Source: Apiotrichum sp. Y4204
Taxonomy: Eukaryota > Basidiomycota > Tremellomycetes > Trichosporonales > Trichosporonaceae
DNA: 62,340 bases
Assembly: GCA_025531455.1 (NCBI GenBank)
Contig: JAMYHL010000131.1
Location: 1-62,340 of the forward strand
Reading direction: 5' to 3'
Part shown: positions 44,396-54,463 of the stretch, piece by piece
Layout of the letters: every line of letters begins with the position of its first letter
How positions within the stretch are numbered: the first letter of the stretch is position 1
Position numbers and translations under genes: made by a program
Notes under the pieces: generated by a model
What the model was told of the DNA's origin: nothing
Database searches by the model: none
Seen by the model: only the letters and a program-made list of their open reading frames with translations

Positions 44396-46203
44396 ATGTC
44401 TGCGCTGGGTGAGTGTAGTTGACGCGTCTGGTCTCCTTTAATCTGTCTTCCTCTCGTCTTGTTTGCTAACCCGCTCTCCAGACATGTGCCGCCCAGCAGA
44501 CAACCTGCTCTCGCTGCTCCAGAGCCTGCGGGGGACGCCGCCGCGCCTGATCCTCTCGCCGCCGACCCAGCCGCGCCGTGCAAGTGTCGCGCTCATCCTC
44601 CGCATGCGGCCCGCCCCCGAGCTCGTTTTTGAGGGCAACGTCCCCGACGACTATGTCGGTCCAGTCGTCCCCGCTGATGAGTTTGGTGTGGGGCTCCCGT
44701 TTGATGATTTTCTGCGCCTTGGTGAGTGCCCCCTTGGCTTGGCCGCGATTCCCCGCGCCCCATTTCCCCCATGCTGACGCTCCAGACTGGGTCCAGCACC
44801 CCGGCACCGTACCCGAGCTGCTATTCATTCGCCGCGCACCGAGCGCAACCGCCAACGGGACCCGCTCGCGCTGGAGCAGCCATGTCGCCTTTCCCGGCGG
44901 ACGGCAAGAGCCCACTGACGAGACGTCCCTGTACACGGCGCTTCGCGAGACATGGGAGGAGATTGGTATCGACCTCGCGGAGAGCGACTTTGTCCAGGTT
45001 GGCCGTCTCGATGAGCGCGAGATTACCACATCGCTCGGCAAGCGGCTGCTGATGATCCTCTCTCCTTTCGGTGAGTGCATACCCGGTATGATCCACATCC
45101 CTACGCCATTGGATGTGCCAACTGTTTAGCGCAGCCCCGCATGTCCGTGCTGACGCCGTAGTCTTCCTCCAGACTTCCCCATTCAGCCCCACGCCCGAGC
45201 TCCAGGCGGTGAGTGCCCTGCGCGGGCCGAGAGGAGCATGACGCTAAGATTTCCAGACTGAGGTCTCCACGGTTCACTGGATCCCGTTGTCCTCGCTGTC
45301 GCCGCCGTTCGACCAGGACCAGTGGGGCCACATTGACATTGACATTTCGACGCGTCTTTCCCCGCGCAACCAGCTCGTGCGCTGGGCTCTGCGCGGCCTC
45401 GTCGGCAAGATGCAGTGAGTTTAATGGAGCTACGAGCCTGTCCTGTTAGCTGTACTAACTCCTCCAGGTTTGGTTGCATCATGCTTCCTGATGAACCCGA
45501 CTATGTCGCCGAGGGCTTTGACATGAACATGGACTTTGAGGAGCCGCCCGAGGGCGGCAGCGGGACGTGGCTTGACGCAGCGACTGGGCGGCGGATGCTG
45601 CGCCTGTGGGGCCTGTCCCTCGGAATGACGCTTGACCTGGTCGCGCACTGCCCGGGGTCCGATCTCCGTCTTGTCTCTCCCCGCTCCCGATCCAATTCGC
45701 CCGGCACGTCTCCCGACCGTGCCACCCTCTTCGGTCCACGGACGCCAGTCACCGTTGTTTCATCGTTTGACCAGCATTGGTTCCCCGAGGAGCGCTCATC
45801 CCCTCCGCGCCAGGGCTCGTCGGTCTCGGTGGCCACAATGACAGCCGTATCGCCCGTGAAGAAGCAGCGCAGCGTCCAGATTCTCGACACCCGCCGCCGC
45901 GGCGTCGGCCCTGGCATAACCGCTGTCTTCCCCCGCTTTTCCTACCCGGACGTCAACTTCTGGATCTGGGTCTTTGGCCGCCGGTATCGCCAGGTGGTGC
46001 AGAACTGGGAAGAGAGCGTCACCGGCCGCGATCGCGCCACCGACCGCCGGACAAACTGGAGCGGTGCTGCGCTGAGCACTTTCTACCAGGCTGTCCGGCA
46101 CGCGCTCGTCGTCGCGATAATCATCCGCGGTCTCGCCACTATTGGTGGCGTCGCCGGTCTCGCATGGTGGCTCGCACGGCACGTGACCCCGACGGAGCTC
46201 TGA
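44396..46203 (+). CDS. Nudix hydrolase with C-terminal membrane segment
   Basis: Six exons: 44396-44408, 44482-44721, 44786-45070, 45162-45208, 45257-45414 and 45468-46203, giving 492 aa. The first exon encodes only MSAL plus one base. The Nudix box G-x5-E-x7-R-E-U-x-E-E-x-G-U is complete: GGRQEPTDE, then LRETWEEIGI, around residues 125-150, preceded by RWSSHVAFPGG. That lead-in resembles the NUDT8/PCD1 coenzyme-A diphosphatase branch. The last 230 residues are not Nudix: a Ser/Pro-rich linker, a conserved-looking FSYPDVNFWIWVFGRRYRQVV segment, and a hydrophobic helix close to the C-terminus (LVVAIIIRGLATIGGVAGLA) followed by a few residues. That suggests a tail-anchored enzyme. Substrate and organelle are undetermined. 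Start choice is tentative because a Met in exon 2 could also serve. Confidence 0.88.
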
Positions 46204-47279
46204 AGCTCGCGAGGTGACAACCAGGCGCCACGTAGATAAACATAACCCTGCTTTGCTTACAACCCCCCCATGTCCCTCCATTACTTCCCTTCACGAATTA
46301 CACCAATGTTCTCGTCATTGCCCGCCATCGTCGTCTGTTAATGTCCACGACCTGAGCTTGTAGGCACTCGCATGTATTTCAGCATCACATGGCGTTGACG
46401 CGCCTACGCGTCTAGGAGAGAAGGGGGGTTGGGTATGTCGTGTTTTGCACGACCTACGTGGCCGACGCGTCAGCAGATGTGCCGCCCACAAAAGTCGTTT
46501 CAGTGGGGATATTGTGAATCTCGTGATCTTGTGACAGCGCCGCGGCCTTGGCCGACAATCCGGCGTACGTCCACCAGGTCCCGGAATCTGGAATGTGGGA
46601 GGAAAAGTGGACGGTGGACGGGGGACCAAGCGAGACGGAGCCACGGCAGCACCAGCAGCACGCCGTTTAGAAGCGAGGACTACAAGTGGTGGTCCTGCCC
46701 TACATCTGCAAGCTGTCAGTACGCAGCATTATATCTGCGGGTGCGGTGGTGGAGCTGGGTGTGGGGCTGGCCGGGCTGCGTTTCACCCTGCTGGCGCGAC
46801 CGGGCACCATATACCATATGGCCAACAGGCGCGGTTCCACCGGCTCGTGATTGGTGGCGGTGGCGCGCTCTCACACTGCGAGACGAGAAGGAGGAAGCGG
46901 TGGAGTGGAACAGAGGCACCAAAATTGCAAAAACCAAGGTACCGTGAAGAAAAATCACACACGTCTCACACTAGAATGCGTCACACATCACAATCACATT
47001 CACTGCCACAATCACCACAACCCTCACCACTACTCGTCATCCACCACACCGGCCAAACCGCCTGTTCCCTTAAGTTCAGCATGCACAAACTCCAGAAAAT
47101 GCCGAGTGGGGGATAATGCAGACCCGCAATAAAGGACAGCACAGCGCCACTGGGGCTCGTCGCCCTCGTCCACCCTTATCCCGTATCCCTGGGACACCCG
47201 CGCGGGCTCGTTCGCTACTTGTCCCCGACCCGCGATAGCCAGACACCCAAAAACGCTGCTCCTCTTCAAACAACGCCTC
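46204..47279. other. Intergenic region, no protein gene seen
   Basis: 1.1 kb between the Nudix gene and the tRNA. A T-run on the minus strand near 47250-47254 may end tRNA transcription. ORFs up to 173 codons here carry no recognisable features. Confidence 0.55.
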
Positions 47280-47357
47280 TTCCTGACGGAGAATCGAACT
47301 CCGATCTCCCGCGATCTTGGTGACAAGCGAGCATACTAGCCGTTATACGATCAGGAA
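47280..47357 (-). tRNA. tRNA-Asp (anticodon GTC) with 7-nt intron
   Basis: The minus strand folds into a complete cloverleaf. The acceptor stem TTCCTGA/TCAGGAA has 7 perfect pairs. The D arm is GTAT/GTAT with two G-T pairs. The anticodon stem CTCGC/GCGGG flanks loop TT-GTC-A. The T arm CGGAG-TTCGATT-CTCCG is perfect. Seven extra nucleotides (CCAAGAT, at 47314-47320) lie one base 3' of the anticodon, the canonical position for nuclear tRNA introns. Internal A-box (TAACGGCTAGT) and B-box (GTTCGATTC) sequences are present. The mature length would be 71 nt before CCA addition. Confidence 0.93.
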
Positions 47358-48013
47358 GGCGATGAGGGGATATTTGGAGGCTGAGAAAAGAAAAAAAGAA
47401 CAGAAAAAGCCAGAAGAAAGGAAAACAGAGGGGGAAAAGCTCCTGGCGGACGGAGAGCTGTAAGGCGGAAATTGGGAAGCGAAGGACGGTCGGAGACGGC
47501 TGGAATACGAGGTTTGGGTACGTGAAAAGTAATGATATCTTGCGTGAGGAGCTGGTTGGTCGGTAAAGCGCTGGAGCGCAGATGTCGAATCAGTTAGATG
47601 TTGGATCAGGTTCCAGTAAATGCATCAAAGATAACGAGGGCATGACACTGTATTTACTTTGTCTCATCTACTGTAACTCTGCAACTCGTTATGATATTCA
47701 GCTAATTCACAGCCCTGTCGTGCACGAGCAGCTCGAAGGGTTCAGGTTTTGGTTTGGTTCACACGCCTCCACTGATGATGGCACGCTGGCTACTCAATCA
47801 ATTCGCCACCGTCTTCTCGAGGCAGTTCCCTCACTCCAGACAGTTCCCTCACTGCAGGAATTATTGCTTCACCTGCGGAGCTCATGGGAAGCTCGCCATC
47901 AGAGAAGCAGTGACGCTCTGCCCAAGGACGTTCGCACGCAAAGAAGCACACACGACAACACGAGTCCAAGCGCCGCCTCGAGGTCTCGACCCTCGAGTGC
48001 GCTTCTCACTCTC

Positions 48014-48074
48014 GAACTCTTGGTGATGCGGAAATGACGTACGGTCCTTGCGGACCGTGCGTGCCCAAGAGTTC
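48014..48074. repeat. Nested inverted repeat, candidate structured RNA
   Basis: The outer arms GAACTCTTGG (48014-48023) and CCAAGAGTTC (48065-48074) are perfect complements. The inner arms ACGTACGGTCC (48037-48047) and GGACCGTGCGT (48052-48062) pair with one G-T, around loop TTGC. In total 21 pairs form within 61 nt. Transcription is not shown by the sequence. Confidence 0.7.
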
Positions 48075-49379
48075 ATTATCTAAAGGCATTCTCCACAAGG
48101 CGTGAGATGTCGGACACCGCCGAATCCCATCTCACGGTCCGAGTGGTAGACAACCACAGGGACGGCTGAAAGACGATGACAGGCCGCCTTATTGTCTACA
48201 AATATCGCGGGAGCTCGATCGGGGGAACCCCATCATTGTTGCCGCCCTCGAGGCGCGGGAAGCAGAGTGTCGAGGGGTTAACTGGGCGGGGATGGCCGTG
48301 CGCGCTTGCTCTCACGCGCCGTGTGCCTCGCGGAGATGTGTAGCCTTTGCCATGGGGATATTGTATCATGTCCACATATCTTGTTGCTTGATCATCTCTC
48401 GTCCTCTCATAGCTCTCATTTTGTCTACCCCATTTGTCTTCGTTCTCTGAGATTTCCCAACTCCTATCAGTTCCCCCAGCCGTCATGCTCCCAGCGCCCC
48501 GGCAAGCATCCAGCACATCATCGATTCGCCCCAAGTCCAGCTACGTTGGGGTTTTCCCATAAGATACGCGAGATCCAAATCCGTGCCGAGACAGAGAGCC
48601 TACAGTAGAGGCGTGAGACTCTGGCAAGTCGGTGCAGGGACGACAGTCATGACGGACCTCGGCCTCATCACCGCCTCGTCTCCCAACGGAACAGCCAGCC
48701 GCCGCCGACCGTTGCCCAGCGCCCGTTTTGCCGCAGCGCCCGGTCTCCATCGGCGCTGAGGCCCTCATTTTTTTGGATCCCGCGCCCTCGGAGGCCATGG
48801 CGGAGATGGGCGGTGGGAGTTGATGTGAGTTGATGTGGTTGAACGCATCATGGCCATCTGAGTTATCTGTCACTTTTGGGTGGTAATATTTCGCGCTGTT
48901 TTCCGTTCTTTTTCTTTACACCTCCGCATGCATCTCATTCTTCTAACGAGCACGCACAAAATATTCTCCTTTCCCCAGAGAGCAGTTTCCCATTTTTCTC
49001 GCCATCTCGTATAAGGAGTGGTCGTGTTCTGGATGCATTTGTGGTGTGTTGTGTGTGGCACTGAGAGTGAAGTATGGGCGGGTTTCTTCGACATGCCATG
49101 TGACCATCTCTTTCTATCCCCTTTCTCTTCGCCGTGTGTCCACCTCTTTCCTCTGTGTACGCTATTTCCCAGCCGTCATAGATCCTCGATAACGAATGCG
49201 CGGACGATGGGGTGAGCCGAGCAGAGAGCAAGAGTATGGGAAGGACATACAGTGGCACGACCGACGGTGGCAATGTCCGTATGTCCAGTGAGAGTCCCCA
49301 GCTTCTCAAGCGGCCAGATTAGTCGAGCTCGCGAGCAGGCGATGTGAGATGGAGCATGATCCCTGTCGAGACAGAAAGA

Positions 49380-49387
49380 TATTTAAA
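49380..49387 (+). promoter_or_regulatory. TATA-like element of large F-box-like gene
   Basis: TATTTAAA about 170 bp upstream of the ATG at 49556, followed by a C/T-rich leader. Confidence 0.5.
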
Positions 49388-49555
49388 CAGCCCGTTGTGA
49401 AGATCTGCCTCGACATTCCGCATCCGTCTCCCCCTCCCCATCTCATAGCATACACCCGTACCAGATTACTCTTCAAACTCTCCCCTCTCGCCATTCATCC
49501 TCGTCCCCTCGACTCCCCACCCCTTGCCTCCCTTCTCGGGGGGCAGAATCTCGCC

Positions 49556-52500
49556 ATGCCGCCTCTATCCTCCTCCTCCCGCGAACCCCCAGCCAACAGC
49601 CCCACGACCAACACCCCCGCAGACGCTGCCTTCACCACCAACACATCCCCAAGCTCCGACGACCCCACCCCCGCAGACCTCGACATCGCGACCAAAGCCG
49701 GGCAAATTGCCCATCCGGCGGGGGACGGCGCGGACACCTTCATGGTCATCGAGGTCAAAATTCCTCCCCAGAACCCCGCGACGGGCGTCGTTAACGGCGG
49801 TGATAATGGCGCCACTGTCAACGCTCAAGTCAATAATTCCGGAGTCACCAGTGGCGATGACTCCAACAATACCGTGAGTAACAGTCCCCGCAATCCAGTC
49901 GCTTACCTCCAGCCCGTTCCCATCGCCAGCGCCAGCGAAACCGACCCAAGCCCCGATATGACCATCACAGTCACCTCTGGCCCGCGCCTCGCGCCTGGCC
50001 AGAACCGCATATGGGGGGTCATTGACGCCAACCTCCCCGAGAGCCAGGAGATTATGACGCTGATCCTGCGCTCGCTCGATCTGGACGGCTTTGTCCGCAT
50101 GTCCCAGACAACGCGGTACTACCGGCAACTCGCGGCCGGGCATTTCGGCCGCCACCTGATCGTGACAGACGACGCGATCGTCTCCCGCACCCCGCAGTTT
50201 GGGTGGGTGCGCATTCGCGAGATGCCCCTCGGGTGGCTCCTCAACCAGACGGACGTGCTTGATATCAAGACGTGCGTCCAGGATCGGGTTACCCCGCTCG
50301 CCAAGTTTCTCGGACCCCACCGCGTCGACTATGGTGTTGTCATGGGCCATATTGTGGAGCTGGCCGATGAGGAGGAGGCCAAGGAGGTTGAGAACCGGGC
50401 CATCGGTGAGACCACCGACGACGAGGTTAGTTACATTTTTCTGAGAGAAAGCTGACAGCAGCAGTCTGAGATTATTTCCACGACCGCGGATGCTCAGAAG
50501 GTAGGCCAAATTTATTGGAAGCTCAGGGCTGACTCCCTTCAGGATGGGAACTATTCCGCTTCGTGTGAGACATACGAGACACCCAAGGACACCAAGGAGG
50601 ACAAGGTGCGTAAATCAATGTGCCACATGTGAAACCCTAACACACCATGCTGACCATCACAGGCCAGCAAGAACTTCACCGACGTCAACAAACAAGACGA
50701 GGTGAGTAACCATTCCACACCGCTTCGTGACGCTGATCCCAGACTCCCGAGAATGGCGACATCATCATGTCTGAGGCGACACTGACGGAGCCCGCCGACT
50801 CGGACACCATCGCGGACGACACGGACACGGACTTTCCGGAGGATGAGGACCTGCTCGCTACGCCCCGTGCGTCGGTCCTCAACGTCTGGAGCGAGCTCTG
50901 CCGCACGCCCCGCCAATCCGACTATGTCCGCCGTGCTCCCCCCAGCGATATGCCAGTGCTCGAAATACCCCCCGCCGCTGCCCCCGAGTCGCCAGCCCCA
51001 CAGCGCCGCGGGCCGACCTGGGCCACTGCGCCGCGTGACCCCGATCCCGAGACCATGAGCACTGCCGCGAGCCTCGCCGTGCAGATCAACCAGCTCCTAG
51101 AGCCCAGCAACGTCCGCGACCCCAAGTCCGAGCACACCAAGCCCAGGAAGAAAAGCAAGGGCAAGGGCAAATCCAAAGCGCACGACATCGACGACAGGGA
51201 GATCCCCAAGCGTCCCGACACCCCGCGTCCCCCTCCTCCGCGCCCCAACGCTCGTCCCTCTGACCCCGCGCACGCTGGCCCCGTGGCCACCGAGCACACG
51301 GAGGATCCCATCTCTGGCCCAACGCCCATCTCCGCGCACCATGGCCCGTCGCAATGCGCTCCGGCACCCCCTAACAAGTGCCTCACGCAAATCATGTCTC
51401 CCGACCTGAATCCGGCCACATTTGATCCCCTCCGCCGCCCGCCGACTCCGCACCCCGCCCACCTCCCCGGCGGACGCGTCCTCAAGGACCGCACCGCCTT
51501 TTTCGAGGTCCGGGACCCCAAGCCGGCGGACGAGCCCGCCGTCCGCGTAGGCTATTACTACAACGAGATGCGTAGTTACGCCCAGTTCAAGCACCAAGAC
51601 CGGACGGACTGGCGCCCGGGGTCGTACACGCACACCGAAATGCCGCCGTACCCGCCCCCGCGCTTTGTCTTTCCCGCACCTGAGCCCGAGCCGGACCCAG
51701 GCCCCACCACCCCTGCCCTCCCCACTCGCGCAGTACCTGTAGCCGGGAAGAAGCGCGGACGTCCACGCCACGTTCCCGGCCGTGGGCAGCGCACCGTCGC
51801 GCCCCCCGAGCCCCCGCGCGTGAGCCGCTACCTCCCGGACATCCCGCAGCCAGACGTGCTCGTCCGGAACTGGGCCGCGTGGGAGTCACCGTCCCGCCCC
51901 CAAGCGCGTCTCATCCCGGCGTGCCCCCAGGTTGGGAAGTGCGCAGCCGAAGCTGGCCCCTGGGCGCCTCCCTCCGCCGCGGCGCGCTGGCCGAACAACA
52001 CACTCGGGCCGCTCATGTCTCTCCCCCCCGTCCCCGGACGCATGGTGCGTGACCTCCCTCGTGGAGGATGGCACTTTTTCTCGGGACGCATCCTCGGCGC
52101 ACAGGGCGGCCCCCCAGGCTCGATCCACGAGCAATTCAAAGGCCGGCCCTCTCCGGCGGACAGGATGATTGCCGAGCGTCACCGTGTCATGGACAAGCGT
52201 GTGCGCGCAATTGCACATTACCGCCGACTCCGCAGCGACTTGGCGTACATCGCCCGTGCCCTCGCTGAGATCAAGGCCGAGACGGCTGCGGGAGACCGCC
52301 TCAAGGCCCAGCGTGCCGCCAGGCGTGACGCCTTTATTCTCCGCGAGGAGGCGCTGCGTGCCCGCCGTGCCCGTGTCCAGGAGGCCCGTTGGCGCTCGAT
52401 GCAGGTCCCACGTCCCACCTCCGCGACTGGTGGTACCGCAAGCCCTTCTAGTAACCCAACCCCAACCAAGCCCCATGCGTCCGGCTCACAGGATCCCGTT

Positions 52501-53487
52501 CCCCAGACCTCCACCTTGGTGCCCAGAACTCAACCCACTCCCACTCCCAACACCACCTCGGGTCCCGTTCCCAGCCCCACCAGCGCTAAAGCACAAAACA
52601 CAAACACCAACAGCGTGCGCAAGCCCATCCTCCGCCTCTTCCACGATGGCGACGGCAACTCCTTTCCCCTCCCGCAGCTGTACAATGTGTACTTTACCCC
52701 GCGCACCACGGTGATTTTCATCAACGCTGCGACTCTCTTACACCCCCAGCTGCACGGATGCGGGTGCGACGCGGACGCGGCGGCGTGGCGCCCCCGTCCC
52801 GAACAGAAGATTGTCTTCAATGTCCTCTACGACCCGCACCAGCCCATGAAGGCGGAGAGTATCTGGGCGCATCTCCTCCGCCTCGCCCCGCGTTCCGGCC
52901 ACAAAGTCCTCGTGTTCACCCCCGTGTTCGGGAGCTCGGGGCGCCACCTCTCCGGCACAATGGACCTCTGGCTTCCTGCGCCCTTCATCCCGCCCCACCT
53001 CATCCAGCGCCACCCCCCAATGGCGTACTGGCCCATGCTGGAGGGCCGCAAGTTCTGCCCGAGCAACTTTGTCCCGCTCCAGCTCAAGAAGCCACCCCCG
53101 GTGGTGGTAAATCCCGCGACGAGTGAGCTCTTCGACCACGCAATCGACAATATTGCCGAGACGCTCTATCCTCGTACCCAACCCAAGACCACTCCTGGCG
53201 GCAACACAAACGCAGAGGCGAGCAGCACCCGCAGCACTCTCCAGCCCCTAGCCACGCACCTTACACCGCGCGGCGACCGCACGCAGCACCCAGGCGACTG
53301 GTCCCTTGTGGGCTTTGACGCGCTCCCAGCGTGGTGGGTAGGCATGCCGATCGGTGACCTCCGGGGCGTGCTTACGAACCGCCTCGCCCTGCTTGGAATC
53401 GACATGGCGCGCTTCCACTTCCTCTCGCTCGAGCAGTACCGCGAGACCGTGTGTCTCGAGGACTTTTGCGCCGAGATGATACCCTAG
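49556..53487 (+). CDS. Giant F-box-like family protein with phase-0 microexons
   Basis: Five exons, every junction in phase 0: 49556-50425, 50465-50500 (36 nt), 50543-50605 (63 nt), 50663-50701 (39 nt) and 50743-53487, giving 1250 aa. Residues about 160-205 are the F-box-like block: LPESQEIMTLILRSLDLDG, then MSQTTRYYRQLAAGH and RHLIVTD, with VLDIKTCV further on. The three microexons encode a Ser/Asp/Glu/Lys-rich linker. Residues 350-980 are disordered and Pro-rich, with basic patches such as KPRKKSKGKGKSK. From about 1025 come FNVLYDPHQPM, KVLVFTPVF, WSLVGFDALP and the C-terminal FHFLSLEQYRETV, the remaining family blocks. The two halves could be read as separate genes (an ATG exists at 50767), but neither half alone has the full block set. 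It is the only plus-strand member here. Function unknown. Confidence 0.78.
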
Positions 53488-54463
53488 ACTGGTGAGGTAG
53501 TTTGTCGAGTGACCTGTGCTTACACTCAGAGACGCAAGTTAATGAACCGACATAGACATGGGGTTAGTCCGCTACTCGATTGCCACTCACGTCAGCAATG
53601 AATAATTCGATTCTGATCAAAGTGAGCTCCGCCAGAGTAACGAGAGCTGACATCAGAGCGCAAACAACACACAAAACCCAAACGCGATCCGACATAGACA
53701 TGGGGTGAGTCCACAACAGCCACTTTGCTGATACCAGCACTGGCTCGGCAAGTGTGTACCAGCCGAAATGGGAGGGCAAGTTGTGAGTTTCTCTCCTCGT
53801 TTGTCCGTTCGTCCACTCATACCCAGGGCGAGAAAAAAAGAAAAACCCAGGGCTCAAGCCCACACATTACGAGTGTGTACTCACACCGCACCCCGGTGCC
53901 CCATCCTCAATCTCTCTTCCCTCCTTCCCTACGACAACTGCCACGTCCAACTGTCCATGAGTTGCGCCCATCGTCATCTCCGCACCTTCCGCACCTATCC
54001 CGCCGCACGATAGTGAGTTACCAAACTTGTCTTGCCTAACTCTCCCAGCAGCGTGCAATCAACAAAGAAACTGGCCCCTAGTTCGCACCCCACGCGCGCC
54101 GTAAGCCGCGCACAGCGGAACGCGGATGGTTACTGGCGGCTCGACCCCAGGTTGTCCCATTCGCACGCCGCATCCCCCATACTTCACTCCCAAGCATTAC
54201 CAGTGTTCTCTCACTCTTGGCACCGTGGATCCTTGCACGGCGCCATGTCTACCCAGAGCACCTTCCGTATTAATTAGTACATTATGCAAAACCATCAAAA
54301 TCAACGTCAAGCAGCAGTCAGTCGCGGTCAGTAGGTCGCAGCATTGACATACATCACTAACTGATATCCTTGTACTTGACTTGTTCATCCTTACCTCACC
54401 TTGACTGCCTTAGATAACTCATGAAGATGTATCCAGGACTGCGGGCAGCCCTGACCCAACCCA
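53488..54463. other. Convergent intergenic region with chain of intron-like segments
   Basis: 976 bp after the stop of the large F-box-like gene. Several GT...(CTRAY)...AG segments of about 33-45 nt follow each other (about 53491-53529, 53562-53594, 53622-53655, 53705-53736 and 53783-53826). An 18-bp direct repeat ends just before two of the GT donors. This could be a spliced 3' UTR or a non-coding transcript. I see no protein frame joining them. Confidence 0.45.
53547..53706 (+). repeat. 18-bp direct repeat, two copies 142 bp apart
   Basis: CCGACATAGACATGGGGT occurs at 53547-53564 and 53689-53706, each continuing as a donor-like (T/G)AGTCC. Confidence 0.85.

Larger units (their letters stand above)
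47358..49555. other. Intergenic region, 2.2 kb, structured element but no gene
   Basis: This lies between the tRNA and the large F-box-like gene. It contains a strong nested hairpin at 48014-48074. A 151-codon ATG ORF (47582-48037) has no supporting features. A TATTTAAA at 49380 belongs to the next gene. Confidence 0.5.

Noticed and set aside
47582..48037. 151-aa ATG ORF
   Set aside because: No domain, odd composition, contains a short direct repeat and overlaps a strong hairpin. Not supportable as a gene.
50767..53487. Separate 906-aa gene starting at the ATG at 50767
   Set aside because: The upstream phase-0 exons join to it without a stop, and the N-terminal F-box-like block then lies in the same protein as the C-terminal blocks, as in the other family members.
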